From Burkholderiales bacterium UBA2647 (GTDB lineage: Bacteria > Pseudomonadota > Gammaproteobacteria > Burkholderiales > Burkholderiaceae_E), in contig DENJ01000114.1 of NCBI GenBank assembly GCA_002359635.1, positions 1 through 5,596 of the forward strand: DNA of 5,596 nt. The letters are read 5' to 3'. The notes beneath the pieces were generated by a model. That model did not search any database, was not told the origin of the DNA, and saw nothing but the letters and a program-made list of their open reading frames with translations. A program made the position numbers and the translations under genes. Positions 4,478-5,596 of the stretch are shown piece after piece; position 1 is the stretch's first letter, and each line of letters starts with the position of its first letter.

Positions 4478-4483
4478 CCTCTC
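4478..4483 (-). promoter_or_regulatory. ribosome binding site deciding the HiPIP start
   Basis: GAGAGG on the minus strand, six bases before the ATG at 4471. It makes the upstream ATG at 4498 unlikely. Confidence 0.8.
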
Positions 4484-4499
4484 GAGGGTTAAGAACACA

Positions 4500-4528
4500 A
4501 TGATTGTCGACGTGAAATATTACGCCAA
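4500..4528 (-). promoter_or_regulatory. weak candidate promoter of the HiPIP gene
   Basis: On the minus strand TTGGCG (4528-4523), 17-bp spacer, AATCAT (4505-4500); each box matches the sigma-70 consensus at four of six. Transcription would begin near 4493. An alternative sigma factor cannot be excluded. Confidence 0.25.
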
Positions 4529-4773
4529 ATAACTGCCGTGGAATCCTAAAGCCAGGCAGAACCCAATGAACTTGTACAACTATTCTGATGCAATCGCTAT
4601 GCACCCAGAACATCGCGGCAACACGTCCCACGTTTCGGCGCCATGACTGGGTCAGGCATAGGGTCTTCACGACATGTCATCAAAGCAACGTACCCTGTTA
4701 GATAGACGGTTTGAGAATCGTCGTCGTTGTTCTATTTGAAATCTCTCCTCATCTCTTTAATGTTTTCTATAAC

Positions 4774-4777
4774 GGAG
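4774..4777 (+). promoter_or_regulatory. ribosome binding site for the fasciclin gene (decides GTG start)
   Basis: GGAG with a seven-base spacer to the GTG at 4785. The in-frame ATG at 4797 would be 19 bases away and would cut the positive end (KKF) off the signal peptide. Confidence 0.75.
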
Positions 4778-4784
4778 TCTTCTT

Positions 4785-5237
4785 GTGAAAAAATTTATGA
4801 TCGGCCTTGCGCTCGCAGGCAGTGTATTGAGTGTTCAGGCGAAAGATATTGTGGATACCGCCGTTTCCGCGGGCAACTTCAGCACACTGGTCACTGCGAT
4901 CAAAGCGGCAGGCCTTGTGGACACCTTGAAAGGCAAAGGTCCCTTCACCGTTTTTGCACCGACCGATGAGGCTTTCGCAAAAATCCCCAAAGCCAACCTC
5001 GATGCTTTGCTTGCAGATAAGGCCAAGTTGTCGGGCGTGTTGACTTACCATGTCGTCCCCGGGCGGGTCATGGCAAAAGACGTCAAGGCCGGTAGCGTGA
5101 AAACCGTTCAAGGCTCTGCCCTGACGATCTCCACAAAAGATGGTGTCATGGTCGACGGCGCAAAAGTGATCAAAACCGATATCGTTACAGATAATGGTGT
5201 TATTCACGTGATCGATGCAGTTGTCATGCCTAAATAA
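4785..5237 (+). CDS. secreted fasciclin (FAS1) domain protein
   Basis: 150 residues. A Sec signal peptide (MKKFMIGLALAGSVLSVQA, cleavage after residue 19) is followed by a single complete FAS1 domain. It includes DIVDTAVSAGNFSTLVTAIKAAGL (21-44), the conserved GPFTVFAPTDEAF (52-64, H1 region), LSGVLTYHVVPGRVM (82-96) with the YHVV motif, and a C-terminal GVIHVIDAVVMP (138-149, H2 region). FAS1 domains mediate adhesion or protein interactions outside the cell; bacterial single-domain members are periplasmic or secreted and poorly understood. GTG start supported by GGAG. Divergent from HiPIP, so both products of this locus are exported; no direct link between them is shown. Convergent with the dehydrogenase gene downstream, 35 bases apart. 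Confidence 0.95.
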   Translation: MKKFMIGLALAGSVLSVQAKDIVDTAVSAGNFSTLVTAIKAAGLVDTLKGKGPFTVFAPTDEAFAKIPKANLDALLADKAKLSGVLTYHVVPGRVMAKDVKAGSVKTVQGSALTISTKDGVMVDGAKVIKTDIVTDNGVIHVIDAVVMPK

Positions 5238-5272
5238 GTTTTATCAGGCGCCGGGCTTGCACCGCGCTCGAC

Positions 5273-5596
5273 TCAGCTTAAGCCGTCAAGCGATTCGAGC
5301 GTGCCCCAGAGCTTAGCTGCTGCCGTCGTATTCAAAGCTGGATCCTCGGGGGACAGTTTCATTTGGCCGGCGGTGTTGTGCAGGTAGATGGCGTGCCCAA
5401 GTCCAGCTTGGGTGGCAGCGACAAGCGGTGTTTGTGCACCCATTTTCGGGGATAGCAAAAAGCTGCGGTTGAGGGTTGCCAGGATGCCACCCTCTCCAGA
5501 GACGAGACCCGATGCCACAACGCCCGGGTGAACAACCACCACTTCCAGCTGGGGGTGGCGCTTTGCAAATTCCGCAGCAAACCACAGATTGCCGAG
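5273..5596 (-). CDS. short-chain dehydrogenase/reductase, C-terminal part (runs off window)
   Basis: The last 107 residues of an SDR-family oxidoreductase; the N-terminus with the Rossmann TGxxxGIG motif and the YxxxK pair lies beyond the window edge. The visible part starts LGNLWFAAEFAKRHPQLEVVVVHPGVVASGL. This is the helix right after the catalytic YxxSK, the next beta strand, and the HPGVV(x)T/SGL loop typical of SDRs, especially the retinol-dehydrogenase/WW-oxidoreductase-like group. Further on, AATQAGLGHAIYLHNTAGQM fits the C-terminal region. The reading frame is open to the edge, so the GTG at 5542 is internal and not a start. Substrate cannot be inferred. Confidence 0.88.
   Translation of the reverse strand, partial: LGNLWFAAEFAKRHPQLEVVVVHPGVVASGLVSGEGGILATLNRSFLLSPKMGAQTPLVAATQAGLGHAIYLHNTAGQMKLSPEDPALNTTAAAKLWGTLESLDGLS

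Larger units (their letters stand above)
4472..4784. other. divergent intergenic region between HiPIP and fasciclin genes
   Basis: 313 bases without a credible gene; short open frames here have no ribosome binding sites or protein-like composition. It must carry the two divergent promoters. Visible elements are the short palindromes TGAC-tgg-GTCA (4644-4654) and GACATGTC (4671-4678), and a block TGTTAGATAG-ACGGTTTGAGA (4696-4716) that recurs in split form before the GNAT gene. No -35/-10 pair for the rightward gene is convincing. Confidence 0.45.

Noticed and set aside
4767..5207. 146-codon minus-strand open frame opposite the fasciclin gene
   Set aside because: It is the antisense shadow of the FAS1 gene, which has a signal peptide and a full conserved domain; the antisense product is Cys/His-rich without any recognisable fold.
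5313..5585. Minus-strand open frames overlapping the dehydrogenase in other frames
   Set aside because: They are shadows; the frame 5273-5596 shows clear SDR motifs and stays open to the window edge.

Overview
The window looks like chromosomal DNA from a betaproteobacterium, most likely a member of the Burkholderiales. This is inferred from the proteins, not proven. The IF-1 has the 'LIAYTGGKM' core and a basic C-terminal tail, as in the extra IF-1 copies of that class. There is also a Tat-exported high-potential iron-sulfur protein (HiPIP), and Shine-Dalgarno sites are strong in most but not all genes. No transposase, integrase, CRISPR array or phage gene is visible.

Layout. At 1-22 is the 3' end of a tRNA-like gene cut by the window edge. 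At 80-874 (minus) is an uncharacterised seven-helix membrane protein. It diverges from a TetR/AcrR repressor at 979-1638 (plus). The gap between them holds two near-identical palindromes (TTGACACTGTCA core) exactly 31 bp apart, a clear case for joint repression and autoregulation. Then come a GNAT acetyltransferase (1760-2200) and a DUF4149/TMEM205-like four-helix membrane protein (2261-2737), possibly co-transcribed. A 375-bp gap follows; its right half looks like a long structured mRNA leader. This leads into a tight two-gene unit: a small zinc-ribbon protein (3113-3400) whose stop overlaps the start of an IF-1 gene, infA (3397-3678).

The infA stop codon lies inside a five-copy array of an 18-bp tandem repeat (3667-3756). 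In another frame this array reads as an open hexapeptide repeat, which hints at a shifted C-terminal tail. On the minus strand follow a small two-helix membrane protein (3766-3984), a 40-base nested hairpin overlapping the HiPIP stop codon (4088-4127), and the HiPIP gene (4124-4471). HiPIP diverges from a secreted fasciclin (FAS1) domain protein (4785-5237). The window closes with the C-terminal part of a short-chain dehydrogenase (5273-5596, minus) that runs off the edge.

How the parts work together. Three units can be argued from sequence: (1) the TetR plus seven-helix membrane protein circuit; (2) the leader, zinc-ribbon protein and IF-1 unit, which looks like a conditionally expressed translation module, perhaps cold or stress responsive; (3) the HiPIP/FAS1 divergent pair of exported proteins. 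The remaining genes are ordinary accessory metabolism. The least explained items are the leader with its zinc-ribbon/IF-1 pair, the repeat array at the infA 3' end, and the in-frame 15-bp minisatellite inside the TetR ligand-binding domain.
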